Of a stretch of 64,000 bases of DNA, positions 1 through 8,849 are shown one piece after another. The position numbers and the translations under genes were made by a program. The notes under the pieces were generated by a model. That model had not been told where the DNA came from and did no database searches. It saw only the letters and a list, made by a program, of their open reading frames with translations. Source of the stretch: Azophilus sp965220835 (GTDB lineage Bacteria; Pseudomonadota; Gammaproteobacteria; Pseudomonadales; Azotimanducaceae); contig OZ244842.1 of the NCBI GenBank assembly GCA_965220835.1, forward strand, positions 2,232,001 to 2,296,000, given 5' to 3'. Position 1 is the first letter of the stretch, and each line of letters starts with the position of its first letter.

Positions 1-1
1 G

Positions 2-475
2 GGGCGGCCGGCCACCGGCCTGCTGAGCGACGGCACCCAAGTGACTGGCCAGATTCAATTCGTCGGCCAGCAAAGCGATCCCGAAACCCGCTCCTACGCC
101 TTGGAAGTGGAGGTTCCCAACTCCGGCTACCTGCTGCGCAGCGGCGTGTCCACAGACATCGTGATCCCCGTGGCGGAGGTCATGGCGCAAAAGGTCAGCC
201 CGGCACTGTTCGCCTTGGACGACGATGGCGTCATTGGCGTTCGCACTGTGGACGCCGACGGTCGGGTGGCCTTCAACCCGATTGAGATCGTCCGCGACGA
301 CGCCGACGGCGTGTGGGTCACCGGCCTGCCGGAGGTGGCCACGCTGATCACCGTCGGCCAGGAGCTCGTGGTGCCCGGACAAAGCGTCGAAGTGGACTTT
401 GAGCCCGTCGAGGAGATGCCAGCCTCGGCGCCGCCGCAAACCGCAGCGCCGGCCGAGAAGGTCAAGAGCGCATGA
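2..475 (+). CDS. RND efflux periplasmic adaptor (HlyD/MFP family), 3' part
   Basis: The reading frame is already open at the window edge, so this is the C-terminal part (about 157 residues) of a longer protein. It carries the late beta-barrel region of membrane-fusion adaptors, with the family-typical segment GQIQFVGQQSDPETRSYALE, followed by a membrane-proximal domain and a low-complexity Pro/Ala tail. Adaptors of this family sit in the periplasm and couple an inner-membrane RND pump to an outer-membrane channel. The stop overlaps the ATG of the pump gene by four bases (ATGA), so the two are probably translationally coupled. The substrate cannot be read from the sequence. The true start lies outside the window. 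Confidence 0.85.
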   Translation, partial: GRPATGLLSDGTQVTGQIQFVGQQSDPETRSYALEVEVPNSGYLLRSGVSTDIVIPVAEVMAQKVSPALFALDDDGVIGVRTVDADGRVAFNPIEIVRDDADGVWVTGLPEVATLITVGQELVVPGQSVEVDFEPVEEMPASAPPQTAAPAEKVKSA

Positions 476-3400
476 GCGCCATCATCGATGCCGCCATAAA
501 CCGGGCCAAGACCACGATGCTGGTGCTGCTGATGGTGGTGCTGGCCGGGCTCGCGGCGCGGGTCGCCATCCCCGTGGCCAGCGACCCGAACATCCAAGTG
601 CCCTTCTTCATCGTCACCGTCATCCACGAGGGCATCTCGCCGGAGGATGCGGAGCGCCTGTTGGTGATGCCCTTGGAAATTGAGCTGCGCTCGTTGGAGG
701 GAGTCAAGGAGTTCAAGGCCTACGCCTCCGAGGGCTCAGCCACGATCATGACCGAGTTCGAGGCCGACCTGGACCTCGACCTCGCCCTGCTGGACTTGCG
801 CGAGGCGGTTGACCGCGCCCGCCCGGAAATGCCGGACACCATTGAGGAGCCGATCATCCAGGAGTCCACCACGGAGGACTTCCCCATCCTGCAGGTCAAC
901 CTAGCCGGTGACGAGGTTCCCGAGCGCACCCTGTACGAGGTGGCCCTTGAGCTGCGCGACCGCATCGAGATCATTCCTGAAGTCCTTGATGCGGAAATCC
1001 AGGGGCACCGCGAGGAACTGCTGGAAGCCATCATCGACCCCGATGCGCTGGAGGCCTACCAAATCTCCAACGATCAGCTGGTTTCCACGTTGATGCGCAA
1101 CAACCGGCTGATTGCCGCCGGCAGCCTCGACACCGGCGAAGGCCGCTTCTCGGTGAAGGTGCCAAGCCTCATCGAGGAGGCCCGGGACGTCTTCGACCTG
1201 CCCGTGAAGGTGAACGGCGACACCGTGGTGACCTTGGGCGACGTCGCCACCCTGCGCAAGACCTTCAAGGACCGGGTCAGCCACGCTCGCGTCAACGGCG
1301 CCCAAGGCATCTCGCTGAACATCCTAAAGCGGGCCAACGCCAACGTGGTGGACGTGGTCAGCCAAGTGAAGGAAACGGTGGAGAGAATGCGGCCGGAACT
1401 GCCGCCCAGCGTCGACCTGTTCTACTCCCAGGACCAAGCGCCCATGGCCCTGCAGCAGGTCACCGAGCTGCAAGGCAACATCTTCACCGCCCTTGCCCTG
1501 GTGATGGTCATCGTAGTGGCCGCCATGGGCATCCGCAGCGGCCTGATCGTCGGCATGGGCATTCCGGTCTCGCTGCTGTTCTCGCTGATCTTCATCTACC
1601 TGCTGGGCTACACCTTTAACTTCATGGTCATGTTCGGCATGCTGCTGGGCCTCGGCATGCTGATCGACGGCGCCATCGTGGTCACCGAATACGCTGACCG
1701 CAAGATGACCGAGGGCTTCGACCGCCGCAGCGCTTATGCGCTGGCCGCCAAGCGCATGCTGTGGCCCGTGGCCGCCTCCGTGGCCACCACCCTGGCGGCC
1801 TTCCTGCCACTGATTTTCTGGCCCGGCATTTCCGGCGAGTTCATGCGCTATCTGCCGGTGACGGTTTTTCTGGTGCTGAGCGGCTCCTTGCTCTACGCCT
1901 TGGTGTTCGGGCCCGTGCTCGGCTCGCTGTTCGGCCGCGTCGGTTCCCGGGACGCCGCCGCCGTGGAGACCCTCAAGCAGCTTGAGGACGGCGACCCCAC
2001 CCAACTCAAGTCCATCACCGGGTGGTACGCGCGCCTGTTGAAGGTGGCGACGCGCTATGCATGGGCCACATTGGCCATCACGCTCACAGCCGTTTTCGGA
2101 ACCATTGCCGCGTACAGCCAATTCGGCACGGGCATGGTGTTCTTCTCCGACTCCTTCACCCCTTGGGCCGTGGTCAAGGTCCGGGCCAGAGGCAACCTCT
2201 CCGCTTTGGAGGCGGACCGGTTGGTTCGGGAGGTCGAGGACCAAGTGATGCAAATCGACGCGGTCAAGGACATGAACACCTACGCCTCCCCCGCCGGCGG
2301 CCGCGGCCAGGACGTCATCGGCACGATGTTCATCGAACTGCACGACCGCAACGACGTGGACCGCAGGCCCCAGGACGTGCTTGAGGAAATTCGCGAACGC
2401 ACCCGAGTGCTGTCAGGCATTACCGTCGAAGCGCGCTCCATGGAGCAGGGGCCGCGCTCCGGCAAGCCCTTGGAAATCGAGTTTGCCGCCTACGACAAGA
2501 CGCTGCTGGAACCGGCAGTGGCCCGCGTGCGCGAGTACATGGACCAAAACGTACCCGGCTTGCGGGACGTGGAGGACACCCGCTCCCTGCCGGGCATTGA
2601 ATGGAACCTGACCGTGGACCGGGCGCAGGCCGCGCTGTACGGCGCGGACGTGCTGCAAGTGGGCATCGCCGTGCAGTTGGTGACCAACGGCATCAAGGTG
2701 GGTGAGTACCGGCCGGACAAGTCCGACGACGCGGTGGACATCCGCGTGCGCTATCCGTCTGAATGGCGGCGGCTCGGCATGCTGGACGAATTGAAGATCA
2801 ACACAGCCAACGGCCTGGTGCCCATCTCCAACTTCGTGCGCCGCGAGGCGGCACCCCAAGTCAACACCATCGAGCGCTTCAACGGCATTCCGGTCAAGTA
2901 CATTCTTGCCGACGTGGCACCTGGGGTGCTGGCGGACGACAAAGTGAAGGAAATCCAAGCCTGGCTGGACGATCAAGTCTTCGACCCCGGCCTGGAAGTC
3001 CGCTTCCGCGGCACCAATGAGGAGCAAAACGAGGCCACCGCATTCGTCGGCGTGGCCTTCTCCCTGTCGCTGCTGCTGATGTTCATTCTGCTGGTGACCC
3101 AGTTCAACAGCTTCTACCAATCAACCCTGATCCTGTTTGCCGTGGTGCTCTCCACCGCTGGCGTGCTGCTCGGCCTGATGGTCACCGGCAGCCCGTTCAG
3201 CGCGGTCCTCACCGGCGTCGGCATCGTGGCCTTGGCGGGCATCGTGGTGAACAACAACATCGTGCTCATCGACACCTACAACCACCTGCGCCGGGAACAC
3301 CCGGAGCTGGACCCCATCGCCTTGATCGTGCGCACCGGCGCCCAACGCCTGCGCCCGGTGATGCTGACCACGGTCACCACCGTCTTCGGCCTGCTGCCGC

Positions 3401-3636
3401 TGGCCAGCAACCTGAGCGTGGACCTGATCAACCGCAACATCCACTACGGCGGCATGCTGTCGTCGTTCTGGGTGCCCCTTTCCCAAGCCATCGTCTCCGG
3501 CCTGACCTTCGCCACCCTGCTCACCTTGGTGGCCACCCCCGCCATGCTGGCCCTGCCCCATCAGCTCAGCGCCTTGGCCGAATCCTTGCGGCAGCGCAAG
3601 TGGCGCCGAGGGCAAACCGCGGCCGTCGAGGCCTAA
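472..3636 (+). CDS. RND family inner-membrane efflux transporter (AcrB/HAE1-like)
   Basis: At 1054 residues this matches the normal length of a full RND proton antiporter. It shows the expected duplicated plan: an N-terminal membrane helix, a large periplasmic porter region, a block of helices around residues 330-480, a second periplasmic region, and a final helix block around 855-1030. The TM4 region reads LGMLIDGAIVVTEY, with one acidic residue where many HAE1 pumps have two. The second half contains VVNNNIVLIDTYNHLR, the matching TM10 segment. It is coupled to the upstream adaptor gene. No outer-membrane channel gene follows, so one must be supplied from elsewhere. Substrate unknown. Confidence 0.93.
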   Translation: MSAIIDAAINRAKTTMLVLLMVVLAGLAARVAIPVASDPNIQVPFFIVTVIHEGISPEDAERLLVMPLEIELRSLEGVKEFKAYASEGSATIMTEFEADLDLDLALLDLREAVDRARPEMPDTIEEPIIQESTTEDFPILQVNLAGDEVPERTLYEVALELRDRIEIIPEVLDAEIQGHREELLEAIIDPDALEAYQISNDQLVSTLMRNNRLIAAGSLDTGEGRFSVKVPSLIEEARDVFDLPVKVNGDTVVTLGDVATLRKTFKDRVSHARVNGAQGISLNILKRANANVVDVVSQVKETVERMRPELPPSVDLFYSQDQAPMALQQVTELQGNIFTALALVMVIVVAAMGIRSGLIVGMGIPVSLLFSLIFIYLLGYTFNFMVMFGMLLGLGMLIDGAIVVTEYADRKMTEGFDRRSAYALAAKRMLWPVAASVATTLAAFLPLIFWPGISGEFMRYLPVTVFLVLSGSLLYALVFGPVLGSLFGRVGSRDAAAVETLKQLEDGDPTQLKSITGWYARLLKVATRYAWATLAITLTAVFGTIAAYSQFGTGMVFFSDSFTPWAVVKVRARGNLSALEADRLVREVEDQVMQIDAVKDMNTYASPAGGRGQDVIGTMFIELHDRNDVDRRPQDVLEEIRERTRVLSGITVEARSMEQGPRSGKPLEIEFAAYDKTLLEPAVARVREYMDQNVPGLRDVEDTRSLPGIEWNLTVDRAQAALYGADVLQVGIAVQLVTNGIKVGEYRPDKSDDAVDIRVRYPSEWRRLGMLDELKINTANGLVPISNFVRREAAPQVNTIERFNGIPVKYILADVAPGVLADDKVKEIQAWLDDQVFDPGLEVRFRGTNEEQNEATAFVGVAFSLSLLLMFILLVTQFNSFYQSTLILFAVVLSTAGVLLGLMVTGSPFSAVLTGVGIVALAGIVVNNNIVLIDTYNHLRREHPELDPIALIVRTGAQRLRPVMLTTVTTVFGLLPLASNLSVDLINRNIHYGGMLSSFWVPLSQAIVSGLTFATLLTLVATPAMLALPHQLSALAESLRQRKWRRGQTAAVEA

Positions 3637-3737
3637 GCTGCGGAAAATCAACTGGCGCCACCGGCGTCTTGAATGCAAAATAAGCGCCGATTCCGGCCAC
3701 TGGCCGTTCCCCAAACCCCGTAAGGACCTCCCACAGC

Positions 3738-4679
3738 ATGGCTCTCTCTCTCGGCGTGCATGTCGGCCAACAGAACCTGCCCATGGACGAATTGCGCCAG
3801 CTCTGGCGCAAGCTCGACCAAGGCGGCGTGGACTGGATCTCCGCTTGGGACCACTTTTACGAGGCACCGCCAAAGAACGGCACCGAACCGCACTTCGAGG
3901 CGCTCACCACCCTTGGCGCGCTGGCCGCGGAGACCCGCCAAGCCCGCATCGGCTGCTTGGTGTTCTACGTGGGCTACCGCAACCCCAGCCTGCTGGCGAA
4001 GGCGGCCACCACCTTGGACCACATCACCGGCGGCCGCTTCGAGCTCGGCTTGGGCGCCGGCTGGCACATCTGGGAGGCCACCGCCTACGGCTACGCCTTC
4101 CCTGACATCGGCACCCGGCTGGACATGCTGGACGAGGCCATCCAAGTGGTTCGCGGCATGCTCACCAGCGAACGCACCAACTTCAACGGCAAGCACTTCC
4201 AAGTGGTGGACGCCAGCTGCCTGCCACCGCCCGTGCAGGCGCGCCTGCCCATCTGGATCGGCGGCTTGGGGGAAAAGCGCACCTTGAAGATCGTCGCCGA
4301 CCATGCGGACGGCTGGAATGCCGCCTACCTGTCACCGGAGGAGTTCTCCCGCCTGAACGGCGTCCTCAACCAATGGTGCGAGGAGGAGAACCGGGATCCA
4401 TCCACCATCCGGCGCTCCGTCAACCTGACGTTCAATTTGGGTGTTGACGAAGAGGACGTGGACCACCAGCGAGAGCAAATCGCCGCCGACTGGGGCGCCT
4501 TGGCCGGCCGCATTTCCGGCGGCAGCCTGCTCTGCACGCCCGACCAAGCCGTGGAGCGGCTGGCGCAATACAAAGCAGCCGGCGCCCAGGAAATCAACGT
4601 CGCCCTGCGCGCCCCTTGGCACAGCGACGCCTTGGACGCTTACCTTGAGGAAGTCATGCCGCAGGCGCGGCGATTGTGA
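3738..4679 (+). CDS. LLM-class flavin-dependent oxidoreductase
   Basis: This 313-residue protein belongs to the luciferase-like monooxygenase fold (F420- or FMN-dependent TIM barrel). Recognisable blocks are WISAWDHFYE near the N-terminus, RIGCLVFYVGYRNPSLLAKA around residues 75-95, the GGRFELGLGAGW flavin-binding segment, and PIWIGGLGEKRTLKIVADHADGWN in the second half. The start is placed at the ATG about 100 bases after the pump gene, preceded by a purine-rich TAAGGA. Family members oxidise or reduce many substrates with reduced FMN or F420. Nothing nearby identifies the substrate or settles which cofactor is used. Confidence 0.87.
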   Translation: MALSLGVHVGQQNLPMDELRQLWRKLDQGGVDWISAWDHFYEAPPKNGTEPHFEALTTLGALAAETRQARIGCLVFYVGYRNPSLLAKAATTLDHITGGRFELGLGAGWHIWEATAYGYAFPDIGTRLDMLDEAIQVVRGMLTSERTNFNGKHFQVVDASCLPPPVQARLPIWIGGLGEKRTLKIVADHADGWNAAYLSPEEFSRLNGVLNQWCEEENRDPSTIRRSVNLTFNLGVDEEDVDHQREQIAADWGALAGRISGGSLLCTPDQAVERLAQYKAAGAQEINVALRAPWHSDALDAYLEEVMPQARRL

Positions 4680-5134
4680 ACGTTGGCTGAAGTGGTCGGG
4701 TGCGTTTGGACAGTTTGAGGGCAAAGCTAAGGATTGCTTTCGTGTTGGTTCATCGCCCTCGTTGGATACCGTGTTGTCCTTTCGCGGTGAAAGTCCAGTA
4801 CGGTCTAGATTGACCCATTACGTCCGATTGATCCAGAAAAAGCCCGCACTCTCCGGGACTTTGTTGTTTCTGTCAGCGCTTGGTAGCAGGTTGGGGCGGC
4901 GCCCTGACCAAGTTCCGAGTTCGAAGGTCCGCGCCCTCGAAGCCTAGGCTCATGGAGGTTCCTTTCGGTCCCAAGGTGGCTGATCGCCCACAAGGCCAAC
5001 GGCAAACTCAAACTGAAGCGCAGCTGGCCTTAGGCGCACGCGTTTGCTCTGCAACAAAGTCCTGCGTAGTATGGTCGCTGAGAAACCGACGGGGGACTGC
5101 GCTGCAGCAGTGGGACTGTCAATTGCGTGAACGG
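4680..5134. other. Gene-free stretch upstream of the Rhs island
   Basis: I see no convincing gene here. Open frames on both strands lack family resemblance and have unnatural composition. A weak imperfect hairpin (AAAGCCCG / CGGGACTTT, about 4839-4863) could act as a terminator for the gene ending at 4679, but the evidence is slight. The segment marks the boundary between the uniform GC-rich region and the patchy toxin island. Confidence 0.4.
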
Positions 5135-5488
5135 ATGACTGCATGGCTGCTTCGGGGCCGTTGTGGCGCGCCCCGTCACGGTTTCATTCGTCCTTACCCG
5201 TCGCTGGGCCAGCTCTCGGCGTCTCCCGCCCATGGTCGGTTTGGTGCCCTTGTCAGGCCGATTCTTGTTCTTGGCGCGTTGCTGATCGGTGTTGCTGCAC
5301 ATGCGCCGGCGGCTACCGCCGACTTAGCGCCGTCGAAGCCGGCCGGCTTGGCCGCGGACGCCTCCGGCGGCAGCTGGAGCGCCTCGTCCGGGACGGCGCC
5401 GATCAGCTACGACTGGTACCTGCGCCGCAACGACGGGGTCGGCGGTATCTTGCTGACGGGCACGACCACGGGCACGAGCGCCAGCTAA
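5135..5488 (+). pseudogene. 5' remnant of a secreted Rhs-type protein
   Basis: The frame encodes about 117 residues. It has an Arg-rich start, a hydrophobic stretch (VRPILVLGALLIGVAA) followed by an AxA-like cleavage site (APAATA), then about 50 residues of small, Gly/Ser/Thr-rich sequence ending at TAA. This looks like the signal peptide and first mature residues of a large secreted protein whose body is missing. Immediately downstream the GC content drops and an immunity-type gene follows. I read it as the beginning of an Rhs/YD-repeat gene whose central core was lost by deletion. The start at ATG 5135 is the first plausible one. The link to Rhs rests on context, not on a recognised domain. 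Confidence 0.45.
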
Positions 5489-5603
5489 GAAACTTCACAC
5501 GTGATCACTGTATTGGTGCGCTGTGCGATTTTTATCGCGGTCCAGGGGCAAAGTACGAAGATGCAGCTCGTGATTTCTTTAAACAGCATCCGGGAAGTAA
5601 GGC

Positions 5604-6161
5604 ATGGTTCTTGGGTATGTGCTCTCTGGAAAGAATTGTAATGAAGGTTTGTTCTTCAATGGTAACGAACCGAAAGGCGTATTATGTCCTAGCTGCGGGA
5701 TGTGTTTAGATTATCAATACACGCCATCAACAATCGATGTGCATCCTTCGAAGAATTACGACGTTTCATATACGCATGACTTGCGCGACTTGTTTTCTTC
5801 AAAGTTTGCGGCCTTCTGTAAGGATGAGCTCCGCTGCGATGACGAATTCAAGCCAATAAAATCCGAAAGCAAGGATTTGTTCTATATGTTTCCTGAACGT
5901 GTGTTGGAGTTCGATGCAAAAAGGAGAAAAACTCGTTTTGAGAAACCCTGTGAAGTATGTGGCGGCTATGAAGCAATAGTTGGTGCACGTCCTGCTTTTC
6001 TGCGCATTGATGAGCCAATTGGCCCTGGTTTTCATAGATCGGATATTGCGTTTGCCAGTGGCAAGAGTAAGTTTCCACTATTTTTTGTGGGCGTGGCGTG
6101 GAAAAAACTACTGGCTGCGCAAAAGTTCAGAGGGATTAAGTTTGATGAGATTACAGACTGA
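5604..6161 (+). CDS. Double-CXXCG motif immunity protein
   Basis: The product (185 residues) carries two zinc-ribbon-like knuckles, CPSCG near residue 28 and CEVCGG near residue 130. Its C-terminal block ends FRGIKFDEITD, which matches the plan of the myxobacterial double-CXXCG family (SitI6-like immunity proteins). Such proteins neutralise a cognate polymorphic toxin in the cytoplasm. Composition is strikingly AT-rich compared with neighbours, consistent with horizontal acquisition. In another frame just upstream (about 5472-5610) sits a possible toxin tail containing YEDAARDFFKQHPGS, perhaps the partner's remnant. The ATG at 5604 gives the expected short lead into the first CXXCG; the exact start is uncertain. 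Confidence 0.7.
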   Translation: MVLGYVLSGKNCNEGLFFNGNEPKGVLCPSCGMCLDYQYTPSTIDVHPSKNYDVSYTHDLRDLFSSKFAAFCKDELRCDDEFKPIKSESKDLFYMFPERVLEFDAKRRKTRFEKPCEVCGGYEAIVGARPAFLRIDEPIGPGFHRSDIAFASGKSKFPLFFVGVAWKKLLAAQKFRGIKFDEITD

Positions 6162-6178
6162 CTCTCTGAAATAGCGAG

Positions 6179-6276
6179 CTAATCAATCCCCTCGATCCTG
6201 ATGACTTCCCCAAACCGTTCAAAATCCTTGGTGTTGCGCGTCAGCAGACAGGAAATGCCATAGGCCAAGCGGCAGG
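6179..6276 (-). pseudogene. PIN-domain toxin (VapC-like), C-terminal stump
   Basis: The last about 32 codons before the minus-strand stop read ACRLAYGISCLLTRNTKDF followed by ERFGEVIRIEGID. This is the typical end of a VapC/FitB PIN nuclease, including the conserved LLTRNTKDFERF strand with its metal-binding Asp region. Everything upstream in this frame is the antisense of a transposase remnant. The gene was therefore cut by the IS3 insertion or a later deletion, leaving a non-functional stump with no antitoxin partner visible. Confidence 0.6.
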
Positions 6277-6327
6277 CGGTGGAGGGCTTGGGCGACGTGT
6301 TATCGAGTCCCGCTTCCAAGCGCGGCA

Positions 6328-7245
6328 GGGAACGGGAGGCGACGGTCCAAGACCTGCAAGCGAAGATCGGGGAGTTGACGGTGGAGCGGGGTTTTTCCCG
6401 CGCGGGTTGGCACGTTGAGCCGCTCGGAGCGGGTCGCGATGGTTGAGCGCGACGGTCCGCCGGCGCTGGCCCGGAAGTGTGAGTTGCTTGGGGTGAGTCA
6501 CTCGTCGCAGTACTACGCGGCACCCGGTGAAAGTGCTGAGAACCTGGCGCTTATGCGGCGCCTGGACCGGTTGCACTTGGCGCACCCCTTCTACGGCAGT
6601 CGGCAGATGGGACGCCATCTACGCCGCGAGGGCACGGTTGTCGGGCGGCGCCGGATGCGCCGGCTGATGCGGCTGAAGGGCCTGGAGGCGATCTACCGCA
6701 AGCCACGCACCCGTGTTGCCAACCCAGCTACCGGGTGCACCGGTACCTCTTACGCGATCTGGCGATCGGCCGGCCGGACCAGATGAGGTGCGCTTACATC
6801 ACCTACGTTCCTGTTTCCCCAAGGGCATTTCTACCTGATTGCCGTGATGGACTGGGCCAGCCGCCGGGTCCTGGCGTGGCACTTGTCGAACACGATGGAC
6901 AGCGCCTTTTGCGTGGACGGGCTGAGCGCGCCGCTGCGCTTGGGTGTCCCGGAGATCGGCAACACGGACCAGCGTGCCCAATCCACCAACCTCGCCTTCA
7001 CCGAACGGGTGCTTGCGAGCGGCGCCCGCTGCTCCATGGACGGCCGCGGCCGCTATCTCGACAACATCTTCGTCGAGCGCCTATGGCGGTAGCTGAAGCA
7101 CGAGGCGGCGTGCCTGCGCGAGCTTGCCGACGGGCGCATCGTCGGCTCTTGGATCGATTTCCACAACAAACTGAGGATGCACTCGGCGCTTGGTGGCCGC
7201 ACGCCGGATGAAGCCTACCGCGGTGTCCTCCTGGAGGCCGGGTGA
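6328..7245 (+). pseudogene. IS3-family transposase remnant (orfA end plus orfB)
   Basis: A degenerate IS3-family element. The end of OrfA is recognisable around 6328-6414 (LQAKIGELTVERG). OrfB follows: ARKCELLGVSHSSQYY and PFYGSRQMGRHLRREG up to about 6735, then a frame change for YLLRDLAIGRPDQ, then a return to the first frame for FYLIAVMDWASRRVLAW, and finally an in-frame TAG after FVERLWR (7090-7092) before HSALGGRTPDEAYRG and the stop at 7243-7245. Two frameshifts and a nonsense codon make it inactive. It separates the stump of a PIN toxin from a pair of AT-rich immunity-like genes. Confidence 0.85.
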
Positions 7246-7490
7246 GGGCTGGGAGACACCCGCATGCCGGGCTTCCGACCACCAGATCCCGCGGCGATTT
7301 CGGAGCGCGGTTGACATTGATCCAACTGGTGGGAAACCATGGTTTATCGAGGGCTCAAATCCAATCCGAGTACACCTTGTTTTCGCCCTCGGAGTTTTCA
7401 ACGAACCAGGACCACTTCAGATAGACAGAAGTTCTTGGCGTAAGGAGCAAAAGGACTAATGGAAAGGCGAATGGGATAGCGGGCGATTCG
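7246..7490 (+). other. Junction region between IS3 remnant and orphan immunity genes
   Basis: GC content falls steadily across this stretch. One frame stays open from the IS3 remnant to a stop near 7459 and includes DIDPTGGKPWFIEGSNP. I do not recognise it, but its position directly before immunity-type genes is where a toxin tail would be expected. No credible start codon exists. Confidence 0.3.
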
Positions 7491-7895
7491 ATGACTTGTG
7501 ATGGCAAATATAAGGACGCGGAATCTGGGTTTTCAGTAATCTTTGATGATGATGGACGTGTGGCTTACGCCTATCTTCTCAACGAAAGTGAGACGATTGT
7601 TAGCGATGTCTGGCTATACAATCGTTGCGCTCCTCCCTCAGAGCCAGAGTGGAAAACTCCAGAAAAGATACCGTTTGCAAATCCAATTGGATTTGCGAAA
7701 GACAGCAAAAAGTTCATCCCTGTTAATGACATTTCAGAAGTCAGGGTGCAGTGGGGGATATCTGGTGATGGAGCAGTAAAGGCGAGTGTTTTTATTCGTG
7801 ATGATCTCTTTGCTTCTCTAGTTGAAGGAGAAAAACCAGGGTGGTCTATTCTGGCTGCAAAGAACGGCCCTCTTGCTAAAGTCTTGGAGTGTTAA
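7491..7895 (+). CDS. Putative immunity protein, family not recognised
   Basis: A 134-residue acidic, soluble protein from AT-rich DNA. It lacks a signal peptide or membrane segment. It begins MTCDGKYKDAESGFSVIFDD and contains alternating hydrophobic strands that suggest a beta-rich fold. I do not recognise the family. It shares a TAATG overlap with the following SUKH-type gene. Position within a toxin/immunity island, composition and size all fit an immunity protein whose cognate toxin tip has been lost. The start is the only ATG that preserves the short 5' end; an N-terminal truncation is possible. Confidence 0.55.
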   Translation: MTCDGKYKDAESGFSVIFDDDGRVAYAYLLNESETIVSDVWLYNRCAPPSEPEWKTPEKIPFANPIGFAKDSKKFIPVNDISEVRVQWGISGDGAVKASVFIRDDLFASLVEGEKPGWSILAAKNGPLAKVLEC

Positions 7896-8373
7896 TGACC
7901 GTTTCAGCAGAGTTTCAGAAAATAGAATCGTCTCTTAATGGTTCAAAGGCAACTAAATCCGATACTGATGAACTGGCTAAGAATTTGACGCCAGAATTGT
8001 TGCCAGCGTGGTTGATGGAAGTCTTACAGAACTACTCTCTGTCTGGTGTTTGCTTTTCGCTTGATGAAGAAAATGATGAATCTGGTCTAGGTGCCGATTT
8101 AAAGTGGTTTGATGTGAAACAAATAGCCGAGGAGGCGCTAACTGCTTATCCTGGCAATGCGGTTTTAGACCTTGGTTGTTTGCCAATTGCTGCCTGTTTG
8201 GCTGTTTCTGGAGGCCCTTATTTTTTGAAAGTGAAGGGTAACAATGTAAGTGATCTGCACTAGTTCGTGTACCTCACGATTTGGTTTCCGAGGATGATAG
8301 TTATTCAGAAAGCAAAATAGAACTCGTTCGTGACTCCCTCAGTCGATCTTTTTGTCTCTCACAAATAGATTAA
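7895..8373 (+). pseudogene. SUKH (SMI1/KNR4) immunity protein, frameshifted
   Basis: The frame from the ATG at 7895 encodes about 122 residues ending at TAG 8261-8263, with SUKH-like features such as ACLAVSGGPYFLKVKGNN. Shifting frame by one base near 8255-8257 restores a perfect family-type ending: LVRVPHDLVSEDDSY, then ESKIELVRDSLSRSF, stopping at TAA 8371-8373. A single deleted G in the codon after GATCTG would account for this. SUKH proteins are common immunity proteins against nuclease-type polymorphic toxins. The gene overlaps its upstream neighbour (TAATG). As given in this sequence it is truncated; a sequencing error is the alternative. Confidence 0.7.
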
Positions 8374-8390
8374 GCCTCGCATTGCGGGGC
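8374..8390. terminator. Hairpin between convergent genes
   Basis: GCCTCGC-ATT-GCGGGGC forms a seven-pair stem (one G-U pair) with a three-base loop, lying directly after the repaired SUKH stop and just beyond the minus-strand regulator stop. Its position between convergent genes suggests a shared terminator; the flanking T-runs are short. Confidence 0.5.
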
Positions 8391-8395
8391 CTCAT

Positions 8396-8677
8396 CTATC
8401 CGGTTGCGGTTCCCGTCCAGCGCCGGGCGTCATACTTCACGATCATCCCTTCGAGTAGCTCCCGGATAATCGCCTGCTCATCCTCGTTTAGCCGCTCCAC
8501 GGCTTCAAACAACAGCTTCATCTTGTCACTGGGGCCGCGCTCGCTCTCGTCGAAGACCATCTCGTCGATCCCAACGTGCAAGGCCTTGGCTAGCTTGACT
8601 AGCCCTTCCAGGGTTTGTTGTGCCGATCCTGTTTCATACCGCTTGATCTGGTTGATATGCAGCCCGTAAGCGGTCAT
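8396..8677 (-). pseudogene. XRE-family helix-turn-helix regulator, 5'-truncated
   Basis: The 93-residue frame begins inside a Cro/C1-type HTH: INQIKRYETGSAQQTLEGLV is the recognition helix and following turn. It then continues with the usual dimerisation tail (FDESERGPSDKMKLLFEAVE) and ends EGMIVKYDARRW plus a short tail. Full-length relatives have about 25 more residues for helices 1-2 before this point, and the upstream sequence switches abruptly to unrelated DNA next to an IS66 fragment. DNA-binding function is therefore doubtful. Orphan regulators of this type are common in mobile or toxin-antitoxin regions. Confidence 0.65.
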
Positions 8678-8702
8678 TCTAGGCCGTTCTGGACTCCGCC
8701 GC

Positions 8703-8849
8703 TTATTGAAGTGGCGGATCCTTGGTGTAGTCGAGGTCGGATCGCAGGGGGCGGTCCGCGAACAGCGTTTTCCACACCCTTGGCGTCAGCTCGACGGCCC
8801 GCTTTGAAGGGTGCTGGCCGACGCGCTGGAGGACATCGACCAAGTAGGC
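8703..8849 (-). pseudogene. IS66 transposase C-terminal fragment
   Basis: Read on the minus strand, the segment translates to AYLVDVLQRVGQHPSKRAVE, then LTPRVWKTLFADRPLRSDL and a stop at 8703-8705. This is the typical C-terminal domain of IS66 TnpC proteins. Only about 48 residues remain. It is joined at 8849/8850 to an Rhs core end, so an IS66 copy or its relic took part in the rearrangement that cut this Rhs gene. The IS66 gene at 17.9-19.1 kb belongs to a different subgroup and does not obviously supply the missing part. Confidence 0.7.

Noticed and set aside
1324..2343. A 339-codon minus-strand frame opposite the RND pump
   Set aside because: Composition (runs of His, Gln, Gly) and complete overlap with a strong gene show that it is an antisense artefact.
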